A DNA stretch of 64,000 nt from an uncultured Lachnospiraceae bacterium (GTDB lineage: Bacteria; Bacillota; Clostridia; Lachnospirales; Lachnospiraceae). The stretch's first letter is position 1. The number at the start of each line of letters is the position of its first letter. Of the stretch, positions 8,111 to 16,455 are shown in pieces. The stretch lies in contig CAJKGK010000017.1 of assembly GCA_905199445.1 (NCBI GenBank), positions 7,572 to 71,571 on the forward strand, given 5' to 3'. Position numbers and translations under genes: made by a program. Under the pieces are notes generated by a model. That model saw only the letters and a program-made list of their open reading frames with translations, did no database searches and was not told where the DNA came from.

Positions 8111-11035
8111 ATGATGAATCAGTTTGAACATATAGTTCCTGAATATGAATTGATCTCTCAGGAATATATCGAGGAGGTCAAGTCCTGGGCCGGGCTTTTA
8201 AGACATAAAAAAACAGGTGCCAAAGTGGCTGTTTTGTCCAATGAAGACAAAAATAAGGTCTTTAATATTGCCTTTCGAACACCGCCAAAGGACAGCACAG
8301 GTGTTGCCCATATTCTGGAACATTCGGTGCTATGCGGATCCAGAAAATTTCCGCCGAAGGATCCCTTTGTGGAATTGGTCAAGGGGTCTTTAAATACATT
8401 TTTAAATGCCATGACTTATCCGGATAAAACGATGTACCCGGTGGCCAGCTGTAATGACAAGGATTTTCATAATCTGATGCATGTTTATCTGGATGCGGTA
8501 TTTTATCCCAATATTTACAGCAGAAAAGAGATTTTTGAACAGGAAGGCTGGCATTATGAGCTGGAGCGCAGGGATGGGGAATTAACATATAATGGAGTCG
8601 TTTATAATGAAATGAAGGGCGCATTCTCTTCGCCGGAGCAGGTGCTTTACAGAATGATTACGACAACCCTGTTCCCGGATACAACCTACAGTGTGGAATC
8701 AGGCGGAGATCCGGATCATATCCCTGAATTAACCTATGAACAGTTTTTAGACTTTCACAGCAGATATTATCATCCGTCCAACAGTTATATTTATCTGTAC
8801 GGAGATTTTAATGTCAATGAACAGCTGGAATTTATAGATAAAGAATATCTGAGTCACTTTGATGCCCTGGCGGTGGATTCCCAGATCAGTCTGCAAAAGC
8901 CATTTGATCATATGCATGAAGTGGTTGAAAAATATGCGCTGGGAAGCAGCGAGCAGGAGAAGGATAATACGTATTTGTCCTATAATGTGGTGCTGAAAGA
9001 CACTCTGGATCCAGCCATGCATACAGCCTTTCAGATTTTGGATTATGTTCTGATGAGTGCTCCGGGCGCTGTACTTAAAAAGGCTTTGATTGACAGCGGT
9101 ATTGCCCGGGATGTACTGGGGGATTACAGCAGCAGCGCAAGACAACCTTATATGTCTATTATCGCCAAAAATTCCAATACAAAGGATAAGGAAACCTTTT
9201 TATCCGTGATTCGTCAGACCCTTGAAAAGCTTGTGAGAGAAGGCATTAACCGGCGTTCTCTGGAAGGTGCCATTAATTACTTTGAATTCCGTTTCCGCGA
9301 GGCTGATTACGGGCGTTTCCCTGCAGGCCTGATGTATGGCATTCAGATGATGGACAGCTGGCTTTATGATGATCAGGCACCGTTTATTCATCTGAAATGC
9401 TATGACGATTTCGCTTTTCTGAGAAGCCAGATGGAAACCGGTTATTTTGAAAATCTGATTGAAAAATACCTTTTGAATAATCCCCATGCCTCTTTGCTGA
9501 TTCTTGAACCGGAAAAAGGCCAGGCAACCCTGCGGGAGAACCGGCTTAAAGAAAGACTGGCGGCCTATAAGGCATCCCTGAGTGATGAACAGCTGGATGA
9601 GCTTATCGAGGCAACCAAACATCTGAAATATTATCAGGAAACCCCTTCTACACAGGCGGAGCTTGAAACAATTCCCATGCTCTCTGTGGCGGATATTGAT
9701 CAAACAATTGAACCCGTGGTTAACAGCGAATCTTTTTATGAAGGCTATCAGCTGCTTTCTCATAATTACGATACAAGGGGAATTGGTTATGTAAAGCTGA
9801 TCTTTGATATGCGCCGTCTGCCTGAACGCCTGCTTCCTTATGCAGGTCTGCTGACCAATATTTTAGGAAATGCAGATACAAAAAATTATACCTACCAGGA
9901 TCTGACGGACGAAATCAACATTTATACCGGAGGCATTGGTGCTTATATTAATATTTATCAGGAATGGGATAAAGAAAACGGCTATCATCCCAAGTTTGAA
10001 GTGTCCGGAAAGGCCATGTTTGACCGGATGGATGTATTGCTGAAGCTGATGGGCGAATTGATTTTCACCACAAAGTTTGAGGATACGAAGCGGATCAGAG
10101 AGATTGTGGCACAGACCAAATCCAGACTTCAAATGTACATGAACGGCAGCGGTCACGTCGTTGCTGTGGGAAGAGCCACATCCTTTTTCTCGGAATCTGG
10201 TTATTACAGGGAACAGACATCAGGTCTGGCATATTATCAGTTTATCAAAAAACTGGATGAGCAGTTTGATTCTATGGCGGATGCGCTGACTAGGGGGCTC
10301 AAAGAAACAGCAGCGGCGCTGTTTAGGAAAGAAAATCTTTTAGTGGATGCAACCTGCCAGGACGATGGTATTAAGGCTTTGGAATCATCCCTTAAGGTGT
10401 TGGACGATGGTTTTTACACCTGCCCTGCAGCAGAGGGCAGCATTGGGTTTGAACCAAAAACCCGCAGTGAAGCTTTTCTTACATCCGGTATGGTTCAGTA
10501 TGATGTGATGGCTGGCAACTTTAAAAAGGCAGGATTTGAATATCATGGCGGACTTCACGTGCTTAAGATTGTGATGGACTATGAATATATGTGGACAAAC
10601 CTGCGTGTCAAAGGCGGTGCCTATGGCTGTATGTGTGGCTTCTCTGTTAACGGTAATGCTTATTTTGCGTCTTACAGAGATCCGAATCTGAAAGAAACAC
10701 TGGATATTTACAGAGGCTGCGGGGATTATCTGAGAAGCTTTAATATTAGCGACCGGGATATGAATAAATATATTATCGGTGCCATCAGTGCCATGGATGT
10801 GCCAATGACGCCACAGATTGCCGGTGCCCGTTCGCTGGCTGCCTATATTGGCGGCATCAGTGAAGCGGATTATCAGAAGGTTAGAGATGAACTGCTTTCT
10901 ACAAATCAGGAGACGATCCGGGGTTTTGCCCCTTTGGTGGAAAGCTTTGTCAATCAGAATAATATCTGCGTTGTGGGCAGTGAAAGCCAGATCGATGCCA
11001 ATAAGGACATTTTTGACACCATAGAAGCTTTGTAA
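8111..11035 (+). CDS. M16C (presequence-protease-like) zinc metallopeptidase
   Basis: 974 aa from ATG 8111, a typical length for single-chain M16C enzymes, which close two halves into a chamber that degrades peptides. The inverted zinc motif H-I-L-E-H gives His67, Glu70 and His71, with the downstream glutamate expected in the V-V-Y-N-E-M-K-G segment. The second half carries the inactive M16 repeat and the R/Y-containing end region around A-Y-G-C-M-C-G. It probably acts on cytoplasmic peptides; no signal peptide is seen. AGGGTG precedes the start. Upstream in-frame residues from 8051 read through a short GC hairpin and are probably not translated. Confidence 0.92.
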   Translation: MMNQFEHIVPEYELISQEYIEEVKSWAGLLRHKKTGAKVAVLSNEDKNKVFNIAFRTPPKDSTGVAHILEHSVLCGSRKFPPKDPFVELVKGSLNTFLNAMTYPDKTMYPVASCNDKDFHNLMHVYLDAVFYPNIYSRKEIFEQEGWHYELERRDGELTYNGVVYNEMKGAFSSPEQVLYRMITTTLFPDTTYSVESGGDPDHIPELTYEQFLDFHSRYYHPSNSYIYLYGDFNVNEQLEFIDKEYLSHFDALAVDSQISLQKPFDHMHEVVEKYALGSSEQEKDNTYLSYNVVLKDTLDPAMHTAFQILDYVLMSAPGAVLKKALIDSGIARDVLGDYSSSARQPYMSIIAKNSNTKDKETFLSVIRQTLEKLVREGINRRSLEGAINYFEFRFREADYGRFPAGLMYGIQMMDSWLYDDQAPFIHLKCYDDFAFLRSQMETGYFENLIEKYLLNNPHASLLILEPEKGQATLRENRLKERLAAYKASLSDEQLDELIEATKHLKYYQETPSTQAELETIPMLSVADIDQTIEPVVNSESFYEGYQLLSHNYDTRGIGYVKLIFDMRRLPERLLPYAGLLTNILGNADTKNYTYQDLTDEINIYTGGIGAYINIYQEWDKENGYHPKFEVSGKAMFDRMDVLLKLMGELIFTTKFEDTKRIREIVAQTKSRLQMYMNGSGHVVAVGRATSFFSESGYYREQTSGLAYYQFIKKLDEQFDSMADALTRGLKETAAALFRKENLLVDATCQDDGIKALESSLKVLDDGFYTCPAAEGSIGFEPKTRSEAFLTSGMVQYDVMAGNFKKAGFEYHGGLHVLKIVMDYEYMWTNLRVKGGAYGCMCGFSVNGNAYFASYRDPNLKETLDIYRGCGDYLRSFNISDRDMNKYIIGAISAMDVPMTPQIAGARSLAAYIGGISEADYQKVRDELLSTNQETIRGFAPLVESFVNQNNICVVGSESQIDANKDIFDTIEAL

Positions 11036-11055
11036 ATGTATACGAATAGATGAAT

Positions 11056-11075
11056 GTGCCGCCGTCAGGCGGCAC
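11056..11075 (+). other. Intercistronic hairpin before era
   Basis: A perfect 8-bp stem, GTGCCGCC/GGCGGCAC, with loop GTCA. No T tract follows and the era ribosome site comes next, so it is more likely an mRNA processing or stability structure than a terminator. Confidence 0.5.
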
Positions 11076-11092
11076 CATGATGGGAGAGATTT

Positions 11093-12001
11093 ATGAAACA
11101 GCAGTTTAAATCCGGCTTTGTGACCCTGATCGGGCGGCCGAATGTGGGAAAGTCTACTTTAATGAACCGGTTAATCGGACAAAAGATTGCCATTACCTCC
11201 AATAAGCCTCAGACGACAAGAAATCGTATTCAGACCGTGTATACCAGTGAACAGGGGCAGATTGTTTTTGTGGATACCCCGGGAATTCATAAGGCGAAAA
11301 ATAAGCTGGGAGAGTATATGGTGACCGTCGCTGAGCGGACACTTAAGGAAGTGGATGTTATTCTCTGGCTTGTGGAGCCTACAACTTTTATCGGAGCCGG
11401 TGAACGTCATATTGCACAGCAGCTGAAGAATGTCCATACGCCGGTGATTTTGGTCATTAATAAAATTGACACGGTTAAAAAAGAAGAAATTTTGAAATTT
11501 ATTGACACTTATAAAGATATTTGTGATTTTGCGGAAATTGTACCGTGTTCGGCCCTGAAAGGGGAGAATACCGATGAACTGATTCAGATTATCATGAAGT
11601 ATCTTCCCGAAGGCCCTCAGTTTTATGATGAGGATACGATTACCGATCAGCCGGAGCGCCAGATTGTGGCAGAGCTGATCCGGGAAAAGGCGCTTAGGCT
11701 TCTGGATGAGGAAATCCCTCATGGAATTGCAGTTTCTATTGAACAGATGAAGTCGCGGCGCCATGGACATATCGTGGATATTGATGCTACGATTATTTGT
11801 GAGCGGGATTCGCATAAGGGCATTATTATTGGAAAGCAGGGCGCTATGCTGAAAAAGATCGGTTCCCAGGCCAGACTTGAAATTGAAAATCTTCTGGATA
11901 TGAAAGTAAATCTTCAGTTATGGGTTAAGGTGAAAAAAGACTGGAGGGACAGTGATTTTCTGATCAAAAACTTTGGTTATGATAAGAAGGAAGGTTTATG
12001 A
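11093..12001 (+). CDS. era: GTPase Era
   Basis: 302 aa. Era binds the 3' end of 16S rRNA and assists 30S subunit assembly. The G domain shows G1 G-R-P-N-V-G-K-S-T, G2 T-T-R-N-R-I, G3 D-T-P-G and G4 N-K-I-D. The C-terminal KH domain has the loop I-I-I-G-K-Q-G-A-M-L-K-K-I-G. The ribosome site GGGAGAG lies upstream. The stop overlaps the recO start by 4 bp (ATGA), so the two are translationally coupled; era-recO adjacency is common in Firmicutes. Confidence 0.98.
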   Translation: MKQQFKSGFVTLIGRPNVGKSTLMNRLIGQKIAITSNKPQTTRNRIQTVYTSEQGQIVFVDTPGIHKAKNKLGEYMVTVAERTLKEVDVILWLVEPTTFIGAGERHIAQQLKNVHTPVILVINKIDTVKKEEILKFIDTYKDICDFAEIVPCSALKGENTDELIQIIMKYLPEGPQFYDEDTITDQPERQIVAELIREKALRLLDEEIPHGIAVSIEQMKSRRHGHIVDIDATIICERDSHKGIIIGKQGAMLKKIGSQARLEIENLLDMKVNLQLWVKVKKDWRDSDFLIKNFGYDKKEGL

Positions 12002-12750
12002 CAGATCAGCTTAAACTGACCGGGATGATTATCTCCGCCATGCCGGTGGGAGAGTATGACAAGCGGCTTGTTATTCTGACAACTAAAAGAGGTAAAATCA
12101 CCGCATTTTCCAGAGGATCCAGGCGGCCTAAAAGTGCCATGCTGGGGGCCACAGAGCCTTTTGCCTTTGGTGAGTTTATGCTGGTTGAAGGCAGAGATGC
12201 CTATACGCTTATGGGTGCCAGTATTTCTAATTATTTTATGGAACTGAGAGAAGACCTGACGGCAGCATGCTATGGTTTTTATTTTCTGGAATTTGCAGGA
12301 TATTATGGCAGAGAGAATGCTGACGCAACAGAAATCTTAAAGCTTTTATATCAGTCTTTGCGGGTTTTATGTCGAAAGATTATTGATTTTAGGCTGGTTC
12401 GCAGGATTTTTGAGCTGAAATTGCTGGTGATTGAAGGGGAATATCCTCAGTGCTTTAGCTGCGTTCGGTGTCAGGGTACGCAGCAGCTGAATTTTTTCAG
12501 CTTTTTTCGTGCTGGTGTGATCTGTGACAAGTGCCGTCCTTTGGAGCAGGATGTTAAAGTACTGCATCCGTCCACTGTTTATACAATGCAGTATATTGTC
12601 AGTGCGCCGGTAGAAAGACTGTATACTTTTACTGTTTCAGCGGATGTAAGAAAAGATCTGGAGGCGGTAATGGATCAGTATTTGAAGCTCCACATTGACC
12701 GAAAGTTTAAAACTCTGGATATGCTGGAACTCATTGGAGAGAAAACATAA
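11998..12750 (+). CDS. recO: DNA repair protein RecO
   Basis: 250 aa. RecO anneals ssDNA and loads RecA at gaps with RecR. The N-terminal OB fold starts L-T-G-M-I-I-S-A-M-P-V-G-E-Y-D-K-R-L. The helical C-terminal domain carries the zinc site: C-F-S-C-V-R-C in the first half and C-D-K-C about 20 residues later. It overlaps era by 4 bp. Confidence 0.95.
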   Translation: MTDQLKLTGMIISAMPVGEYDKRLVILTTKRGKITAFSRGSRRPKSAMLGATEPFAFGEFMLVEGRDAYTLMGASISNYFMELREDLTAACYGFYFLEFAGYYGRENADATEILKLLYQSLRVLCRKIIDFRLVRRIFELKLLVIEGEYPQCFSCVRCQGTQQLNFFSFFRAGVICDKCRPLEQDVKVLHPSTVYTMQYIVSAPVERLYTFTVSADVRKDLEAVMDQYLKLHIDRKFKTLDMLELIGEKT

Positions 12751-12759
12751 AGAAAAATA

Positions 12760-12788
12760 TTGAAAACATTCAGAATAAACGCTACAAT
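12760..12788 (+). promoter_or_regulatory. Promoter of the small lipoprotein gene
   Basis: TTGAAA (12760-12765), 17 bp, TACAAT (12783-12788), about 30 bp before the ATG. Confidence 0.6.
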
Positions 12789-12817
12789 ATATAAGTCTGT
12801 ATAACAGGAGGAAGCCG

Positions 12818-13426
12818 ATGAAAAAAAGATTGACAGCCCTGCTTGTGGCAGGCGGACTGATTCTGACCTTTGCTGCCGGCTGTAAAGGTCGGGCTGATTT
12901 ATCAAAGGCCGCAGAAAGTACCATTGCCATTAACGGTGATGGAAGTGTTTCCGAGGTCAGCATAGAACGCTTTGAAGAAAGCTATTATTCCCTGGATGAT
13001 TTGACGGCTTATGTCAATGATTCAGTGAAGGCATATAATCAGGAACATCCGATATCGGATGAAGATGAAGAAGCCATGGCCATTACTGTGGAGCAGGTGA
13101 GTGTGGAGGATGCTTCTGCCAGGGTAGAGCTTTCTTATGCAACGGTGACGGATTATGTAAATTTTAATCATGTGGATCTGAAGTATATGGAAACGGCGTC
13201 TGCCCAGAGTGAATGGGCCGATCAGGAGATGACAGACGTTAAGGGAACGTCTGTGGGGCGTCTGGATTCTATAGAAAATCTGGACCGGTACAAGATGCTT
13301 GTTGTTTATGCGCCGGGTCAGGTTGTAGTTGACGGAAAAGTTGCTTATGTCAGCAGCGGTGCACAGATTTCAGATAAAAAGACTGTGGTGTGTACACAAG
13401 TGCCATCGGTCATTTTATATAAGTAA
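12818..13426 (+). CDS. Hypothetical lipoprotein
   Basis: 202 aa. The signal peptide ends in lipobox L-T-F-A-A-G-C, with the lipidated Cys at residue 22, so the mature protein sits on the outer membrane face. The rest is acidic, without an enzyme motif I recognise; it has the look of the secreted Lachnospiraceae lipoproteins with a helix (Y-Y-S-L-D-D-L-T-A-Y-V-N-D) followed by beta strands. AGGAGG gives a strong start. It lies between recO and glyS with its own promoter. Function unknown. Confidence 0.8.
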   Translation: MKKRLTALLVAGGLILTFAAGCKGRADLSKAAESTIAINGDGSVSEVSIERFEESYYSLDDLTAYVNDSVKAYNQEHPISDEDEEAMAITVEQVSVEDASARVELSYATVTDYVNFNHVDLKYMETASAQSEWADQEMTDVKGTSVGRLDSIENLDRYKMLVVYAPGQVVVDGKVAYVSSGAQISDKKTVVCTQVPSVILYK

Positions 13427-13459
13427 ATGAGTAATACAATAATTGCGAGGTAGAAAGTC

Positions 13460-14848
13460 ATGGAAAAGACAATGGAAAAAATAGTAGCACTGGCAAAGGC
13501 CAGAGGATTTGTATATCCGGGTTCCGAAATCTACGGTGGTCTTGCCAATACATGGGATTATGGCAATCTGGGTGTAGAACTGAAAAATAATGTAAAGAAA
13601 GCCTGGTGGAAAAAATTTATTCAGGAAAATCCATATAATGTTGGTGTAGACTGTGCCATTTTAATGAATCCCCAGACATGGGTAGCGTCCGGCCATTTGG
13701 GCAGCTTTTCTGACCCGCTGATGGACTGTAAGGAATGTCATGAACGTTTCCGTGCAGATAAGCTGATTGAAGATTACATGCAGGAAAATGGAATTGAGAT
13801 CGAAGGTTCTGTGGATGCCTGGTCCAATGAAGAAATGGCAGCTTATATTCAGGAACATCATATTAAATGTCCGTCCTGCGGCAAACATAATTTTACGGAT
13901 ATCCGTCAGTTTAATCTTATGTTTAAAACTTTCCAGGGTGTGACCGAAGATGCCAAAAATACAGTTTATTTAAGACCGGAAACGGCACAGGGTATTTTTG
14001 TGAACTTTAAAAATGTACAGCGTACATCCAGAAAGAAACTGCCGTTTGGTATTGGTCAGATCGGAAAATCCTTCCGCAATGAAATTACACCAGGTAACTT
14101 TACCTTCCGCACAAGAGAGTTTGAACAGATGGAGCTGGAATTTTTCTGTGAACCGGATACAGATCTGGAATGGTTTGCTTACTGGAAACAGTTTTGTATT
14201 GACTGGCTGTTAAGCCTTGGCATGAAAAAAGAAGAAATGCGTGTCAGAGACCATGAAAAAGAAGAATTATCCTTCTATTCAAAGGCTACAACCGATATTG
14301 AATTTTTATTCCCCTTCGGCTGGGGTGAGCTTTGGGGAATTGCTGACCGTACAGATTATGACCTGACTCAGCACCAGAATGTATCCGGAGAGGATATGTC
14401 CTATTTTGATGATGTTAAAAAGGCAAAATATATTCCATATGTTATCGAACCGTCTCTGGGTGCGGATCGTGTGGTTCTGGCGTTTTTGTGCGGCGCCTAT
14501 GATGAAGAGGAAATCGGAGAAGGTGATGTAAGAACGGTGCTTCATTTCCATCCGGCGCTGGCTCCTGTGAAGGTGGGCGTGCTTCCTTTATCTAAAAAGC
14601 TTAACGAGGGTGCAGAAAAGATCTTTATGTCTCTGAGCAAAAAATTCAACTGTGAATTTGATGACAGAGGAAATATCGGTAAAAGATACAGAAGACAGGA
14701 TGAGATCGGTACACCGTTCTGCGTAACCTATGATTTTGATTCAGAAACAGATGGCTGTGTGACTGTCCGTGACAGAGATACAATGGAGCAGGTACGTATT
14801 AAAATTGAGGCGCTGGAAGCTTATCTGGAGGAACGTCTGGCGTTTTAA
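13460..14848 (+). CDS. glyS: Glycyl-tRNA synthetase (dimeric, single-chain type)
   Basis: 462 aa. This is the alpha2, eukaryote-like class II enzyme, not the alpha2beta2 glyQ/glyS type. The N-terminus A-R-G-F-V-Y-P-G-S-E-I-Y-G-G carries motif 1 context. Cysteine pairs C-K-E-C and C-P-S-C-G-K-H form the zinc-like insert. Motif 2 is F-R-N-E-I-T-P, and R-P-E-T-A-Q-G-I-F precedes it. Motif 3 is G-A-D-R-V-V-L-A. The C-terminal anticodon domain starts near A-P-V-K-V-G-V-L-P-L. The GAGGTAGAAAG site sets the ATG. No T-box leader is seen upstream. Confidence 0.97.
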   Translation: MEKTMEKIVALAKARGFVYPGSEIYGGLANTWDYGNLGVELKNNVKKAWWKKFIQENPYNVGVDCAILMNPQTWVASGHLGSFSDPLMDCKECHERFRADKLIEDYMQENGIEIEGSVDAWSNEEMAAYIQEHHIKCPSCGKHNFTDIRQFNLMFKTFQGVTEDAKNTVYLRPETAQGIFVNFKNVQRTSRKKLPFGIGQIGKSFRNEITPGNFTFRTREFEQMELEFFCEPDTDLEWFAYWKQFCIDWLLSLGMKKEEMRVRDHEKEELSFYSKATTDIEFLFPFGWGELWGIADRTDYDLTQHQNVSGEDMSYFDDVKKAKYIPYVIEPSLGADRVVLAFLCGAYDEEEIGEGDVRTVLHFHPALAPVKVGVLPLSKKLNEGAEKIFMSLSKKFNCEFDDRGNIGKRYRRQDEIGTPFCVTYDFDSETDGCVTVRDRDTMEQVRIKIEALEAYLEERLAF

Positions 14849-14855
14849 ATGATCT

Positions 14856-16187
14856 ATGTTCAGTAATCAGGCTTTAAAAAAATTAATTGTCCCTCTTTTA
14901 ATCGAACAGCTGCTGTCCGTTCTTGTAGGGATGGCGGATATTATGATGGTTTCCTCTGTGGGGGAAGCTGCGGTATCCGGTGTGGCGCTGGTGGATCTGA
15001 TTAATGTATTGATTATTAATATTTTTGCGGCTCTGGCGACCGGCGGCGCTGTAGTGGTGGCTCAGTTGATCGGGTCAAAAGACCAGCCCCGGGCACGGAA
15101 GGCGGCAAACCAACTGATTTATATTACTGCCTTGATTTCTCTGGTGATCATGGTGATTATCCTGATCACAAACAGGGGCCTGCTTGGGCTTTTATTTGGA
15201 AAGACCGAAGCGCAGGTGATGGAAAATGCAGTGACTTATTTCTGGATTTCTGCACTGTCCTATCCGGCCATTGCCTTATATAATGCCGGTGCCGCTCTTT
15301 TCAGATCTGTGGGAAATTCCCGGATTTCCATGGCTGTATCGGCGCTGATGAATGTACTTAATATTATAGGAAATGCAGTGTTTGTCTTTGGCTTTCATCG
15401 GGGTGTAGACGGTGTGGCAGCCTCCTCGCTGCTTTCAAGATATGTGGCTGCGGTTATTGTCCTTGTGCTTTTGCACCGTAAACATTATGCGATTTATATT
15501 GAAAAGCTGCTTCATTTTAAGCTTGACTTAAAAATGATGAAGCGCATACTGGCTATTGGTATTCCAAGCAGCCTGGAAAACAGCTTTTTTCAGTTGGGCC
15601 GGGTGCTTTTGGTGAGTATGATTTCCGGCTTTGGAACCGCACAAATTGCCGCCAATGCCGTGGCAAACAATTTGGATAATTTTGGAATATTACCTGGACA
15701 GGCCATGGGATTGGCTCTGATTACGGTTATTGGCCAGTGCGTGGGCGCAGGCGATTATGATCAGGTCAGATATTATCTGAAAAAACTGATGAAAATAACC
15801 TATGTTATTATGTGGGTGCTGAATATTGTCTTATTTGCGGCATTACCGTTGATTTTAAAGGCGTATAACCTTTCGGATGAAGCCTATAATTATACAGTGA
15901 TTTTAATCTGTATTCATAACGGATGCGCCCTGTTTTTGTGGCCGGCTTCATTTACCATGCCCAATGCGCTCAGAGCAGCCAATGATGTCCGTTTCCCCAT
16001 GGTTATTTCTGTATTTTCCATGTGTTTTTTCAGAATCGGTTTCAGCTTTATACTGGGGATACATATGGGCCTGGGTGTGATCGGTGTTTGGATTGCCATG
16101 GTCATGGATTGGATTTTCAGGGTTATTTGTTTTACGCTTCGAACCCGCCATGTATTGTGGAAAAATGATGGACTTCCCGCTAAATAG
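14856..16187 (+). CDS. MATE family efflux transporter
   Basis: 443 aa with about twelve hydrophobic helices in two similar halves, the MATE architecture, so probably a cation-coupled multidrug or metabolite exporter. The N-terminus V-P-L-L-I-E-Q-L-L-S-V-L-V-G-M-A-D and helix-2 residues match the family. It starts only 7 bp after glyS; no clear ribosome site is present except GGAGGA 24 nt upstream inside glyS, which suggests coupling to glyS translation. It ends at a composite terminator. Substrate unknown. Confidence 0.9.
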   Translation: MFSNQALKKLIVPLLIEQLLSVLVGMADIMMVSSVGEAAVSGVALVDLINVLIINIFAALATGGAVVVAQLIGSKDQPRARKAANQLIYITALISLVIMVIILITNRGLLGLLFGKTEAQVMENAVTYFWISALSYPAIALYNAGAALFRSVGNSRISMAVSALMNVLNIIGNAVFVFGFHRGVDGVAASSLLSRYVAAVIVLVLLHRKHYAIYIEKLLHFKLDLKMMKRILAIGIPSSLENSFFQLGRVLLVSMISGFGTAQIAANAVANNLDNFGILPGQAMGLALITVIGQCVGAGDYDQVRYYLKKLMKITYVIMWVLNIVLFAALPLILKAYNLSDEAYNYTVILICIHNGCALFLWPASFTMPNALRAANDVRFPMVISVFSMCFFRIGFSFILGIHMGLGVIGVWIAMVMDWIFRVICFTLRTRHVLWKNDGLPAK

Positions 16188-16205
16188 AAGGATAATTTTG
16201 TTGAA

Positions 16206-16260
16206 AAAGCCGTATGACTATAAAAAGGAGGTGCCTTTTTATGGTTCATACGGTTTTTTT
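16206..16260 (+). terminator. Composite terminator after the MATE gene
   Basis: The outer stem CCGTATGA (16210-16217)/TCATACGG (16246-16253) encloses a second stem AAAAAGG/CCTTTTT, and seven T follow. Confidence 0.85.
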
Positions 16261-16325
16261 ATCTGAAAAATAACAAAATGCCCTATAAATACACCTGAGA
16301 AAAGTAAAATATGTGAAAAAATAAT

Positions 16326-16355
16326 TTGAAATACCCGGTCATATTATGATATAAT
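16326..16355 (+). promoter_or_regulatory. Probable ppdK promoter with flanking ACCCGGT repeats
   Basis: TTGAAA (16326-16331), 18 bp, TATAAT (16350-16355). ACCCGGT occurs at 16333-16339 in the spacer and again at 16358-16364 just after the -10, 25 bp apart. TTGACA at 16391 lacks a well-placed -10. Confidence 0.55.
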
Positions 16356-16455
16356 AAACCCGGTATAAAATATATACTTCCCCGTAATATTTGACATAGA
16401 TTTGGACAAACGGGAAATTATATTGATTAAATTACATTGTAGGAGGAATTAACAA

